Shown in pieces: positions 52,615 through 62,463 of a DNA stretch of 64,000 nt. Each line of letters begins with the position of its first letter. The first letter of the stretch is position 1. A program made the position numbers and the translations under genes. Under the pieces are notes generated by a model. It had not been told where the DNA came from and did not search any database. It saw only the letters and a list, made by a program, of their open reading frames with translations. Origin of the DNA: Rhodanobacteraceae bacterium (lineage in GTDB: Bacteria > Pseudomonadota > Gammaproteobacteria > Xanthomonadales > SZUA-5); contig JADJPR010000002.1 in NCBI GenBank assembly GCA_016713135.1, positions 372,001 to 436,000 of the forward strand, in the 5' to 3' direction.

Positions 52615-53834
52615 CTTGACCACACCCGAGAGTAAGTATCAATGTGAGCCGCCCAGCCAAGGTTCGCCTCAGCCCAATCTCGACACCGGGCACGCGAGGG
52701 CACACCGAGACTCTGAGCGATTGAATCGATTTGATTTGCAGACAGCCGAGAAGGCAAATCCGGTATTGACCAGCCGAGATGGTACAGACTCACCAAATCA
52801 CTGTAGTCGCCAATCCCTTCACTGATAATTACCGGTAACCCCGCGGCCAGATACTCCGCAAACTTGACCGGCGATGCAACTTGGTTAACCACGCTCCGCT
52901 CCCGAACCAACAGACCACAGTCCCCAGCACAGAGGAAGCGCCAGACATCAGCATTCGGCACAGACAGCAACGTGTAATCCTGTGGCGATAGGTTACGGCC
53001 ATTCAAATATTCCGCGAAGCGCGCTGTATCGGTTGTCAGCACGAGGAAGTGAGCATTGGGGATTGACTCACGCAAGCGGCAGAACAACTGAATGCACTCA
53101 TCTGGCATTTGCCACGCCGCTAGACTTCCATTATATACCACCACGAAACGACCATTGAGTCCGAGGTCATCGCGGGTCTGCTTCCGCTGCGTCTCGAGAC
53201 TCTCAAGGCTGCGAATTTCAGTGCAGCATGGCACTACTGAAAAACTTGTCCCGGTCTTGTCCGTGACTTGTTTCAAAATCTCATGCATCCGCCTCGAAAC
53301 GCACATGACATGCGAGGATCGAGCGATCGCATCTCTTTCCTGCTCGTCTATTGGTTCGGAACTCCCGTGCGCATCTTCAGCGAGACTTGCTTCATTGGAC
53401 TGCCCCCGTATATACGCAGCTTCGGCTCCGGCAAATCCGCGACAATCGAAAATCACTCTGGCGCGAGAGCAGCCTTCCAACGCATCCAATGAGATCTTTG
53501 TAGCGACCGGACCGCGGCAATGCAGAACAAACTCCGTGCCAAGATATCCATTCATCTTGAGCCATGTGCGTAAGGCCCAGGATTCCGACCACAACCGCAA
53601 ACGTGCCGGAGGGGCGCACAGCCGGCGTAATGGCAACCGATACTCGCGGTGAACGGTTCCAATGCGTTCCTGCCACCTCAGTCGTGCTTGTTTCCGAAGA
53701 AAATCGCCGACGGCCACCGCTACCAACGCCACGACGTCGTGACCTCGCTCGCGCATCAACGCCATCGGGCGTATCACTTGCGGGATATAGACCGGCGACA
53801 GTCCCTCCCTGACCGTAAAGTGAACAACCCTCAC
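52611..53834 (-). CDS. Glycosyltransferase (GT4-like)
   Basis: 407 residues. MRVVHFTVREGLSPVYIPQVIRPM is an acceptor loop, ARVIFDCRGFAGAEAAYI and DAIARSSHVMCVSRRMHEIL form the first domain; GRFVVVYNGSLAAWQMPDECIQLF and SPVKFAEYLAAGLPVIISEG the donor domain. The usual E-x7-E motif is replaced by V-x-x-A-S-P-V-K-F-x-E-Y, as in several WecB/WbbL-like GT4 branches. Its GTG start overlaps the restored stop of asnB by 4 bases (GTGA). Confidence 0.83.
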   Translation of the reverse strand: MRVVHFTVREGLSPVYIPQVIRPMALMRERGHDVVALVAVAVGDFLRKQARLRWQERIGTVHREYRLPLRRLCAPPARLRLWSESWALRTWLKMNGYLGTEFVLHCRGPVATKISLDALEGCSRARVIFDCRGFAGAEAAYIRGQSNEASLAEDAHGSSEPIDEQERDAIARSSHVMCVSRRMHEILKQVTDKTGTSFSVVPCCTEIRSLESLETQRKQTRDDLGLNGRFVVVYNGSLAAWQMPDECIQLFCRLRESIPNAHFLVLTTDTARFAEYLNGRNLSPQDYTLLSVPNADVWRFLCAGDCGLLVRERSVVNQVASPVKFAEYLAAGLPVIISEGIGDYSDLVSLYHLGWSIPDLPSRLSANQIDSIAQSLGVPSRARCRDWAEANLGWAAHIDTYSRVWSR

Positions 53835-55765
53835 GAGACAGCGAAGTCTGTTGCAGCGGCATTAGCGCCACCTACGCGGGCGCACTCGCGCAATTGGCTC
53901 ATCGCTTCAGATAGGGTGATCAGGCGAATCAGATGGCGTCCCTCGCGCCAGTCGTGAGGCAATCCACGCAAATTCAAGAAACGTTGAACGACGCCAGCAT
54001 CAACTCCCCCCAAGGAATCCGGCTGCTTCGTCAAGTTTCTGAGTGGTCCAACTACGAAGCTCCAGACCGAGCCAACTGCCCAACGGCGCCTGGTACCCCA
54101 ACTTGTCGTGACGGTCCAGAATCAGATCAGGCACGATACCGCGCATTGCCTGGCGCAGAATGCGTTTCGTGCATCCCGCGCCAATTTTGAATTGAGGCGG
54201 AAGCGAAAAGACAAATTCCGCCAAGCGATGGTCAAGAAAGGGCTGGCGTACTTCGCGCGACCATGCCATCGAATTCCGATCTCCATACCTCAGCAGTGAC
54301 TGCAGCGGACCACCCAGAGCATCGCTACGAAGTGCAGCATCCAATGACGTTCGCGCTGGCCGCTGCCCCCGCTTGGCATGTGGGTCCGAGCTTCGAATCC
54401 ATTCGGGGCTCCACCATGACCTGAAGTCGACACCCCGCCGGCGTGCTTCCATCCAACTCAAGGCACTCGGAGGCAAAAGGCACGCCAAAATACCCTTGGT
54501 TCCAAGGACTTTCTGCCCCCGCGCAACTCCGAGAACTTCTTAAGCTCATCGCGGAACTCTGCGATTCGACCTTGGCGCAGAAGCCAACGCATTTGTACCC
54601 GGTAATATTCCAGGTACCCGCCAAGGAGTTCATCTGCACCCTGACCATCCAAGAGGACAGTTGTCCCGGAGTGACGAGCCAGTTTCATTACCATGTATTG
54701 CGCAAACATGCTCGTGGCTGGAAACGGTTCTTCCATGTGCCAGCACAACGCGCGGAAACTCGCCTGAAACTCTTTGGCATCCGGCGTTACTTCGTGCGCC
54801 TCAACCTTCACGGCGCCCAATACCGCATGAATATAACGACCTTCGTCAAGCCGGGGGTCACTCATCCGAGCGGAAAATGTACGTTGGCCGGATGCCGCGC
54901 CGAGTCTATTAATCAAACAGACGATGGAGCTTGAATCAAGGCCACCGGACAAGCTGGTCCCAACCGGTACGTCCGCACGCAGACGAAGGCGAACGCTGTC
55001 TTCAAGCAAATCGCGAAACCTCTCCGAAGCATCGCCGAGACTTAGATCACACCTCGCCGTATTCAAACCCCAGTAACAGTCTGTCGATACGACCCACTGC
55101 TCATTCCGCCACTCAGCGACCAGATGCTGGCCCGCAAGCAGACGACAGATGCCCTTGATCAGAGCAGGCACCGCTCCGTCGATGATTTCATCATTCACGT
55201 ACGAAATCAACGCGCAATCATCAATGGCGAAATCCACGACGCCGGCCGAGAGGAGAGCCTTCATTTCTGAAGCAAAAGCAAAAGACTCCCCGGATCGACT
55301 TAGCGAATAGTAGAATGGTTTCTCGCCGAAGCGATCCCGTGCCGCAAAGAGCCGCCTGCGAGCCTCGTCCCAAATGGCGAAAGCAAACATGCCGTTCAAA
55401 TGATCAACGCATGCCTCGCCCCATTGAGCGTAAGCCGCCAGCAACACTTCCGTATCACTATCGGACTCGAAGCGATGTCCAAGCCCACGAAGCTCTTGAC
55501 GTAACTCCCGGTAGTTGTAAATCTCGCCGTTGAACACGATTACTTGACCGCCCTGCCGCGAAACCATCGGTTGCGCACCCGCTTCAGTCAAGTCAATGAT
55601 TGCGAGTCGGCGGTGACCGAGCAACACCGCTGGACCAGCACCGGATCGTCTCCAAATACCTGCCCCATCCGGGCCACGGTGGGCGATCGACCCTAAGGCC
55701 CGCTCAACGCAGTCGTCCGGCCGCGCAAGACCTGCCGAATTTAGCACGCCGAAAATTCCGCACAT
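53831..55765 (-). pseudogene. asnB: Asparagine synthase (glutamine-hydrolysing), two frame breaks
   Basis: Complete AsnB if two single-base errors are repaired. Frame 1 from the ATG at 55765: MCGIFGVLNSAGLARPDD with Cys2, HRRLAIIDL, VFNGEIYNY, SDTEVLLAAYAQWG, then the PP-loop TSLSGGLDSSSIVCL and DGQGADELLGGYLEYY. Near 54490, in AAGGGTATTTT, one base is missing, and the frame continues with RYGDRNSMAWSREVRQPFLD and HDKLGYQAPLGSWL. Near 54005-54010, in a run of six G, one G seems extra; the last 50 codons (GVVQRFLNLRGLPHDW) lie in a third frame and end at 53831. That end overlaps the next gene by GTGA, which confirms the reading. In glycan clusters such AsnB proteins amidate uronic acids. Confidence 0.85.
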
Positions 55766-55863
55766 ATCAGTACGTCATTACCTCGGCGCGAAGCCTGGGA
55801 ACCGACGGGCAACCCACCGTCGCGCTGGAAAATTTGAGTATCACCAAATGCGTGCTCTCCTCA

Positions 55864-57212
55864 CTATCTCGCCGCTGAAACAAGACATTCCGCGAGTCGC
55901 TTCGTAAGGGCCCTTCTCGTATACGCCTCCTTCTCAGCCCATACATAACGCGTTCCGCGACCTGATTCCCACGCATCAAACGCCGCTTCGATTGCGCCCG
56001 AAAGATCGCTAATTGCCCCTGGGCCTACGACGCTGCCGGATCCTACACTCTTGATCAGGTCCGTGATCTCGGATTCTTGAGCGCTCGCAACGATCGGGCG
56101 ACCGGAAGCTAGATAGCTGTAAAGTTTGGCCGGAACTGCGGGGCAAAAGGCCGCCCTTCCAGCCAATACGATACCTGCAGCAGCAGCAACGCATCTGCGC
56201 GGCAAATGTACTCATTCGCCACATCCTGCGATACACGCCTTTCCGCAATTACCCGGTCCGCACTATTGGATTGGCGAACAGCTTCCTGAATTTCGGCGCT
56301 ATCAGCGCCAAGAAGTCGGAGACGAACCTTATTGCGAAGCGCCGGGCGGCGACTGAACAGCAAGTCGAGCGCACCAAGCGCTACGTTCACTGATCTTGTT
56401 CCAAAGTCACGCTCCATCGGATCGTAGTCCATTCGCAGCAGGTTCTTTATCCTGCGAGAGAATCCTAGCCCACCCTTTCGAGAGACTCCGATCTCACCTG
56501 CGTGCAGTAGCGTGAAAACACCTGGCTCAATCTCCCCATTTGGCATGCCGTTCGTTTCACTAAATCCGTTCGGAATGACCAGTGTCTTCTCGCTGGGAAC
56601 CCCTAACTCTTCTATTATCAATTGCCGCGAAGCAATTGTCGGAGTAATCACATATGCCGCAGCGGAAAGAACCCGCTGCTCGATTCGCCTTTCAATGAAA
56701 AAATCGACCAAATGACGGTACGGAACACGCGGACCATATGACCAGGGATCACGGATATCGACCACCAATGGCAATCCGAAGTCGCGCGCCAGACGCTCAC
56801 CCGCGAGAGCCGTCGATGGCGGCGCGACGCTACAAAAAATGACTTTAGGCTGCTCCTTCTGAATCACTTCGCAAGCGGACTCGTAGATACGCGCAACTCG
56901 ATTTTCGCGACTGCGCACGGCCACAAGCGAGGACAGCAGAGGTAACCGCTGCGCCGCCTTAGCAACTCAACTCAGTTCATTTACCTCTTCGTTCCAGTTG
57001 ATTCGTCGAACCGGCGACCAAGCGAAACTGTCCTCCCAATGCTCAAGAATGGAGAATGCGCCCCGGTATCGTAAACTCGCGCAAGCCGGGTCAGCGCAAA
57101 CTATTAGGGGGTTGACACCGAATTGTGGTAAGAGTTCGGCGAAGGCTCGGTTTCTGAGAGTCCCGCTGGCCTCAAGGGGCGGAAAATCATAGGCGAGGAA
57201 GAGGACCTTCAT
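55864..57212 (-). pseudogene. Glycosyltransferase family 4, in-frame stop and frame break
   Basis: GT4-type protein beginning MKVLFLAYDFPPLEASGTLRN at the ATG at 57212, whose start overlaps the GT61 stop (ATGA). An in-frame TGA at 56969-56967 follows NEEVNELS, then the same frame goes on with AQRLPLLSSLVAVRSREN, PLVVDIRDPWSYGPRVPYRH, VIPNGF and LLHAGEIGVSRKG. Near 56145-56150, in AAGGGCGG, one G is missing and the reading continues in another frame with CPAVPAKLYSYLASGRPIVA, the donor-sugar loop of this family. The restored length is about 449 residues. The stop codon is not a homopolymer error, so this gene may be truly damaged, or the stop may also be an error. Confidence 0.8.
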
Positions 57213-58372
57213 GATTCGCGGATCCGCGAGTCAAAACAGCGCGAAGCAAAACGGGCGACCTCTTCGAGTTCGGACCTACTCAGTCGACGGTCCTCATTCT
57301 TGCTTCTACCAACTCCAGCAATATAAGAATAATCATGTTTGCAGGCCCGTGCCAGACAAGCATAATGCCCTCTTGGAGTTCCAGAAAATATCTCAAGCAC
57401 TCTTGCATTCCTAGCAAACAACATGTTTGTCAGGCCTGCACCGTGCATTCCAATAATTCCACGCGCGCCGGCAAACAGCTCAATCTGGTCATCGACGGTC
57501 ATTGTCTCAGCGATGACACACGTAACACCAATCTTCTCAAGCGCGAATATCAGCTCGTCTTCATTCAGGATCCTTCTCACTCGAGCGATTCGCCGACTGA
57601 CGTATATGACGCGTTGCGTAGGTGCTGCATGGTCACCTAGCAGGCGCGACCTAACAAATTCAATCGCACGCTCTGGTAGCCAGCCGCATTCACTTCCTGA
57701 CATTTGAGGTAGCAGCAAATGGCGGTCAGACTGCACGCACGTATCAGGCTGTACCACCCGAACATCAATGCCATCAGGAAGAAGCCGTCGCACTACCGCT
57801 TCATACTTTTCATGCTTTGACGTTAGGTAGAGGCGCGCAGGAGGATCAGATAGATCCATGTGGGCCAAGTGCCAAAGTCGTGGTAGAGCATCAATCAAGA
57901 AGTGATAGTGGTTGGATATCAGATCGGATCCGGCCCCAATTGCAACCGAGACCCGTTCTCCTTCCACTACCTTGTTTCTTCGTTCCAATCCCCCAACCGT
58001 CGCCACCGCACGCAAGCCACCCGGCAACAATAGTGACTCTGATACGAACGAAAAGCGGTTTAGCGCAACCAGCCCGGTCGCGGGCCAGAACACAACCCGC
58101 CTGAGCACATGTGGTTTTGTATTAGAAAATCGGAGGTGCGAGCAACCCACGGAAACACAAGAAGGTGCTGGATTTTCCATCCCTATTGTCGCGCCCACCA
58201 CGCGCTCCCTGCCCCTCAAGGCTCCTACGGGCAGCATTCGCATAAAACGCAACCCTAGCAGTCGCCGCGCCCGCGTGATGCGGTAGCGAAATGCCGCCGT
58301 CACGTGTTGACTGAAAGCACCTAGAGGCGTAACCAACCGCCGAACAATTACTGAAAACGAACGGCTATACAA
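57209..58372 (-). CDS. Glycosyltransferase family 61
   Basis: 387 residues. The GT61 (DUF563) signatures are ISNHYHFLIDALPRLWHL, RHLLLPQMSGSECGWLPE, QRVIYVSRRIARVRRILNEDEL, and IIGMHGAGLTNMLFARNARVLEI. These enzymes transfer pentoses or hexosamines in plants and bacteria. It overlaps NeuB-like gene by 8 bases and the damaged GT4 by 4. AT content is visibly higher here than in the housekeeping genes, as in all genes from about 57 kb on. Confidence 0.88.
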   Translation of the reverse strand: MYSRSFSVIVRRLVTPLGAFSQHVTAAFRYRITRARRLLGLRFMRMLPVGALRGRERVVGATIGMENPAPSCVSVGCSHLRFSNTKPHVLRRVVFWPATGLVALNRFSFVSESLLLPGGLRAVATVGGLERRNKVVEGERVSVAIGAGSDLISNHYHFLIDALPRLWHLAHMDLSDPPARLYLTSKHEKYEAVVRRLLPDGIDVRVVQPDTCVQSDRHLLLPQMSGSECGWLPERAIEFVRSRLLGDHAAPTQRVIYVSRRIARVRRILNEDELIFALEKIGVTCVIAETMTVDDQIELFAGARGIIGMHGAGLTNMLFARNARVLEIFSGTPRGHYACLARACKHDYSYIAGVGRSKNEDRRLSRSELEEVARFASRCFDSRIRES

Positions 58373-59408
58373 GTTTCAGAGCCTGAAACGCCTCGATATT
58401 TTCGGCAACCGCAATTCCTTGAATATCATCATATTCCCGAGCATCAACACCGTGATTTGGTCGCAGCAACAGAAGGTCATCGCTCGACGGAACCTCACCC
58501 TTGGCGAGCCTTCGTCGCGAATATACTGCACGTCGAAAACTCGTTACATGGCCAGTATCCACTTCACTTCGAAGCGGTCGCTTCACGCCGTCGCCCATCA
58601 CCACCTTAAGTGACTTTAGAGACTCGATTAACTGCAAAACTTCATTGCAAGTGAGTGACACCGCATGATCGCGAAAGATTTTCCCCTCCCGACTGTCGGT
58701 GAAATGAAACTCCAAGACGTCAGCACCACGCGCGGCCGCGATCAGCAGGGCGAACGCACCTACAGTGTGATCTGAATAACCCACTGACAGTCCTGTGGCG
58801 TGTCTCAGTGTATCCATAACTGCCAAATTCGCGTCACCGAGTTCAATAGGGTACATTGAGGTGCATTGAAGCAGAGCAAGCATATCGGGACGACGGTATG
58901 CCTCGTTAGCTTTCTGTATTTCCCCGACTGATTCGAGAACCTCGGTGAGTTCGGACAGGCCCGTAGACATGATAATCGGCTTTCCGCGCAAGGCAAATTG
59001 CCGAATGATGGGGAACGCCGTAAGATCGCCAGATCCAATCTTGTAAATATCAAGATACGGGTCAATCCATTCCAGCATCTCAAGATCCCATACGGATGCC
59101 ATGTATCCCACATGGCTTGACCGGCAACGCTCAGCGAGTGCGATGTGCTGCTCGCGAGTGAGTTCAAACCTCTTGAAGTGTGCGTTTCTATCCGGTGATT
59201 CGAACGGACTAACCAACGAATCGCCCCGGTACAACTGGAACTTCACATAATCAGCGCCCGATTCAATCGCGAGATCGGTCAACTTGAGTGCAGTCTCGAA
59301 GTTCCCTTCGTGATTTCCACCAATCTCGGCAATCAGCAGTGGTCCGTGCTTGCCGACGAAGGGGCCAGAATTAGAGGGCTTGGCCGATTCACCAATTTGA
59401 ACGTTCAT
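58365..59408 (-). CDS. N-acetylneuraminate/pseudaminate/legionaminate synthase family (NeuB-like)
   Basis: 347 residues. LLIAEIGGNHEGNFETALKL, GADYVKFQLYRGDSLVSP, FKRFELTREQHIALAERC, DIYKIGSGDLTAFPII, KPIIMSTGLSELTEV, LLQCTSMYP and GYSDHTVGAFALL are the NeuB TIM-barrel blocks (PEP condensation). The C-terminus RRAVYSRRRLAKGEVPSSDDLLLLRP is the SAF/antifreeze-like domain. It condenses phosphoenolpyruvate with a six-carbon amino sugar to give a nonulosonic acid; which acid cannot be decided here. The ATG overlaps the stop of the GT2-cytidylyltransferase gene (ATGA). Confidence 0.9.
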   Translation of the reverse strand: MNVQIGESAKPSNSGPFVGKHGPLLIAEIGGNHEGNFETALKLTDLAIESGADYVKFQLYRGDSLVSPFESPDRNAHFKRFELTREQHIALAERCRSSHVGYMASVWDLEMLEWIDPYLDIYKIGSGDLTAFPIIRQFALRGKPIIMSTGLSELTEVLESVGEIQKANEAYRRPDMLALLQCTSMYPIELGDANLAVMDTLRHATGLSVGYSDHTVGAFALLIAAARGADVLEFHFTDSREGKIFRDHAVSLTCNEVLQLIESLKSLKVVMGDGVKRPLRSEVDTGHVTSFRRAVYSRRRLAKGEVPSSDDLLLLRPNHGVDAREYDDIQGIAVAENIEAFQALKLV

Positions 59409-60787
59409 AGCGTCCCCTCGAGTAGTCTTCCAACGAGTTCAAAATCCTCATCGGACTTTATCTGGATACTTTCCCGCCGGCTCATTTGAATGTGGCCAAT
59501 ACGTCCGTGATACAGGCTGTCCTTTCTCAGGAACTCTCTCCAGAATCCGTGTACGGCGCCGTTGTAAACATACAAGGCTTCGCGCTCATAACGGAGCGAC
59601 TCGAGTACGCCCGGGTTGATCGTCTCCAATCCATTCATCCCGTGTTTAAAATGCAAGTCCATATCTTCATAGGTACTTATGACCTGATCCACGTCATAAA
59701 TAAGGAGCGTATCTACGACTTCCCGGATGTGGCTGTCACGGCGCAAGGGAGTGTGCACACTTAATATAACAACGATATCGGGATACCAGTTTCCTTCGAA
59801 CTCGAACCTGCTCACGCAATCAAACACAACTTCGGACAGCTTAACCCGCCCCCCCGACAATTCCGGCTTTCGCAGCATTACGTCCACGCCAGTCCTAGAT
59901 TGACAGTAGCCAATAACTTCCTCGTCATCTGTAGATACAACTATCCTGTCAAATACACCAGAATCAAGTGCGGCATTCAGGCTGTGCGCGAGTAGTGGAA
60001 CTTGACCCAGTGGCCGCAACACGACATTCTGCATTCGAGCATAAGTGTTTTTCGCTGGAATCACACCAAGGATCTTTGGGCGCGTCGCTCCCTGTCGCTG
60101 GTCGATAAGTGCGCGCTTTATCTTTCGACGAGCAGATAGCAGCAACTCCTCATCCCTTGACATTGAGTTCGAGTGCTGTCGATAAAAAAAGAGGGGAGTT
60201 TGGATGTTGGCCACCTTAAATCTATGCAGCGCCTTCATCCAGAGTTCATGCCCATCTTGAGCACTGAATTCCGGATCATACCCCCCAATTGTTTTCAGAA
60301 CACGCATGCGGACCATCGTGCAGGCGCCGTGCGCCGGAAGGTCGAGTGCATGGGTTTCGCGACCTATTGCCTTACGCCGTTCAATTCCCAGGAACTCGCC
60401 GCTCTCTCCAACAAAAGTCCAATTTGGAAAGACCAGTCCGACCTCACGGTGAGAATCCAAATAGGCAACCATTACAAGAAGCGCGCTCTCGTCAAGATAA
60501 TCGTCGGCGTCAAGTCTCATAATGAACTCGCCGCGACCCATGTCGAGCGCGTGGTTTGCACACCAGCGCAAACCCATCGCGGCTTGGTTCGTTCTCACGC
60601 TCATTTTCGAACCGAGAATAGCGGCATACTCTGCCAGTATATTCCCGGTATCGTCGGTCGATGCCTCGTTAAATACAATGAGTTCCCAATCAGTGAAAGC
60701 TTGACTGACTACACTATTGAGACATTCGCGCAGATACTTGCCATAATTTCGGCAGGTAACGTAAACCGTAACCCGAGGCGACCTCAT
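59405..60787 (-). CDS. GT2 glycosyltransferase fused to acylneuraminate cytidylyltransferase
   Basis: 460 residues in two domains. Residues 1-230 are GT2: RVTVYVTCRNYGKYLRECLNS, FTDWELIVFNEASTDDTGNI, FIMRLDADDYLDESAL (DXD-like DADD) and FSAQDGHELWMKALHRFK. Residues 235-460 are a NeuA/KdsB-type cytidylyltransferase: RPKILGVIPAKNTYARMQNV, PLLAHSLNAALDSGVFDRIVVSTDDEEV, VVFDCVSRFE, and the C-terminal YNGAVHGFWREFL and DEDFELVGRLLEG. The usual R-x-G-S-K/R-x-x motif is here KNTYARMQN, so activity toward CTP is plausible but changed. It could activate the NeuB product as CMP-sugar and transfer a sugar in one chain. Confidence 0.85.
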   Translation of the reverse strand: MRSPRVTVYVTCRNYGKYLRECLNSVVSQAFTDWELIVFNEASTDDTGNILAEYAAILGSKMSVRTNQAAMGLRWCANHALDMGRGEFIMRLDADDYLDESALLVMVAYLDSHREVGLVFPNWTFVGESGEFLGIERRKAIGRETHALDLPAHGACTMVRMRVLKTIGGYDPEFSAQDGHELWMKALHRFKVANIQTPLFFYRQHSNSMSRDEELLLSARRKIKRALIDQRQGATRPKILGVIPAKNTYARMQNVVLRPLGQVPLLAHSLNAALDSGVFDRIVVSTDDEEVIGYCQSRTGVDVMLRKPELSGGRVKLSEVVFDCVSRFEFEGNWYPDIVVILSVHTPLRRDSHIREVVDTLLIYDVDQVISTYEDMDLHFKHGMNGLETINPGVLESLRYEREALYVYNGAVHGFWREFLRKDSLYHGRIGHIQMSRRESIQIKSDEDFELVGRLLEGTL

Positions 60788-61848
60788 GCTGCTACCGCCT
60801 CTAATTCCTCGACATAGTAGGGAACCGTGAGTGCGAGCCCCTCGTCGATCGTAGATACCGGATGGTAGTTCAGCAGTTCCCTTGCCCGACTGATATCCGC
60901 CAATGAATGCCTGATATCACCCTCTCTAAATGCGACGTGCTTGGTCAATACCCGCCTTTCCGGCTTCGGCGACACGTCATTGATTGCGATGATGATTTTC
61001 TTTAGGAGCTGATTAAGAGTGGTCGCTTCCTCGCAGGCGACGTTGTATACTCGATCGGTGGCAGTACCGGATGGTGAAATTGCTGCGAGTACGTTTGCGA
61101 GCACGACATTTGACACGAAACAGAAGTCTCTGGACGTCTCGCCGTCTCCGTTTACTATTATCGGACTTCCATTCAGCACGGAGGTGATCCAGCGCGGAAC
61201 AACGGCAGCATAGGCCCCTAGCGGATCCTGCCTTGGTCCAAATACGTTGAAATATCTTAGGCCTACGCTCTCAAACCCAAAACACGAAGTGAACAACGTG
61301 GCAAACTGTTCATTTACACGTTTTGTAAGTGCATACGGAGAGAGCACCCTGCCCACCCGTTCTTCAACTTTCGGGAGTGTCGCTTCGTCGCCGTATACGG
61401 AACTTGACGATGCATAGACAAACCTTCGGACGGTCGCATCCTTGGCTGCCGTCAGAATGTTCACAAACCCACCAATATTCGTCTCGGTCGACCACTCCGG
61501 GTGTTCCAGGGACCGGGGAACTGAACCCAGCGCGGCTTGATGCAGGACCACGGTGCACTTACGGCACGCTTGTCTGCACGTTTCAATGTTTCGGACGTCA
61601 CCCTCAATAAAGCTGAAATTCTGGAAGAGTTCCTCACCTACGCTTGCTCGAATCTTTGTTAGATTCTGTGGTTTACCTGTGGAAAAGTTGTACAATCCGG
61701 TCACCTTGCAACCGATTGCAAGCAACGCCTCACACAGGTGCGAACCGATGAACCCCGCCGCTCCAGAAACGAGCCAGGATTCCTCGCGCAGTCGGCTAGT
61801 CTTCCTCTGCGAATCGAACAATTCCCGGTAGAGCTTTGCCATCTTCAT
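60784..61848 (-). CDS. NAD-dependent epimerase/dehydratase (WbpP/TviC-like)
   Basis: 354 residues. SWLVSGAAGFIGSHLCEALL (Rossmann motif), VVLHQAALGSVPRSLEHPEW, RRFVYASSSSVYGDEATL, SPYALTKRVNEQFA (Y-x3-K) and GLRYFNVFGPRQDPLGAYAAVVPRW. The arrangement, including the SVPRS and R-QDP-x-G-AYAAV-x-P blocks, fits UDP-GlcNAc/UDP-Glc 4-epimerases of the WbpP/VipB type. It could provide a UDP-HexNAc or the route to the nonulosonic precursor. It overlaps its downstream neighbour by 4 bases. Confidence 0.88.
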   Translation of the reverse strand: MKMAKLYRELFDSQRKTSRLREESWLVSGAAGFIGSHLCEALLAIGCKVTGLYNFSTGKPQNLTKIRASVGEELFQNFSFIEGDVRNIETCRQACRKCTVVLHQAALGSVPRSLEHPEWSTETNIGGFVNILTAAKDATVRRFVYASSSSVYGDEATLPKVEERVGRVLSPYALTKRVNEQFATLFTSCFGFESVGLRYFNVFGPRQDPLGAYAAVVPRWITSVLNGSPIIVNGDGETSRDFCFVSNVVLANVLAAISPSGTATDRVYNVACEEATTLNQLLKKIIIAINDVSPKPERRVLTKHVAFREGDIRHSLADISRARELLNYHPVSTIDEGLALTVPYYVEELEAVAA

Positions 61849-61878
61849 GAGGTTGGTCTCCCTACCGTAATTTCAGGG

Positions 61879-62463
61879 CTACTTGCGCTCGCCGATGACA
61901 ACCGCTGGATTACCGGCTGATATCGCATATTCGGGTATGTCACTGGAGACCACGCTTCCGGCCGCGACGACTGCTCCACGTCCAATCTGAACACCTTTCA
62001 GCACGGCAACCCCGGTTCCGAGCCACACGTCATCTCCGATTCGTATAGGCGCGGCTGACATTGGCTGGTTTCTTATCAGCGTATCTCTGCGGATTCCGTG
62101 ATTCGCGTCCACCAAATAACAGAATGGAGCAATCAGACAGTTCGCGCCTATGTCAATTTGGGAGGTCGCAAAAATGAACGTGTGGTAGCCGACTGAGGTC
62201 CACTCGCCAATAGTGATTGTTGCATCAGGTTGGGCGGGGCAAATTCTCACACCCTCCTTGATTACGGTATCTGCACCTAGCTTCACGTTCCCAGGATGGC
62301 GCAGAAACTGCGCGTTGCGGTCAATGTAAATATTAGTGCCGCAGAAACCGAGCTTACGGGAGACCCGCCACTGGTACAGTCGCTGCAGGACGCCTCGATC
62401 CAAATGCTTGCGGACGGCGGAGTTTTGATGGACGCTAGTCTTGGCCACAATTCTGTACCTCAT
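61879..62463 (-). CDS. Left-handed beta-helix acyltransferase (hexapeptide repeat)
   Basis: 194 residues (an ATG at 62484 would add 7). Hexapeptide turns run through most of the protein: IYIDRNAQFLRHPGNVKLGAD, TVIKEGVRICPAQ, ANCLIAPFCYLVDANHGIRRD, with catalytic-type His in DANHG, RIGDDVWLGTGVAVLKGVQIGRG and AVVAAGSVVSSDIPEYAISAGNP. This matches trimeric O- or N-acetyltransferases (WbbJ/VatD-like) that use acetyl-CoA on a sugar. It overlaps the SpsF-like gene. Confidence 0.9.
   Translation of the reverse strand: MRYRIVAKTSVHQNSAVRKHLDRGVLQRLYQWRVSRKLGFCGTNIYIDRNAQFLRHPGNVKLGADTVIKEGVRICPAQPDATITIGEWTSVGYHTFIFATSQIDIGANCLIAPFCYLVDANHGIRRDTLIRNQPMSAAPIRIGDDVWLGTGVAVLKGVQIGRGAVVAAGSVVSSDIPEYAISAGNPAVVIGERK

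Noticed and set aside
53831..54034. Small separate gene of 67 codons
   Set aside because: The sequence fits the missing AsnB C-terminus, and its end overlaps the next start by GTGA, so it is treated as the last part of asnB after a frame break.
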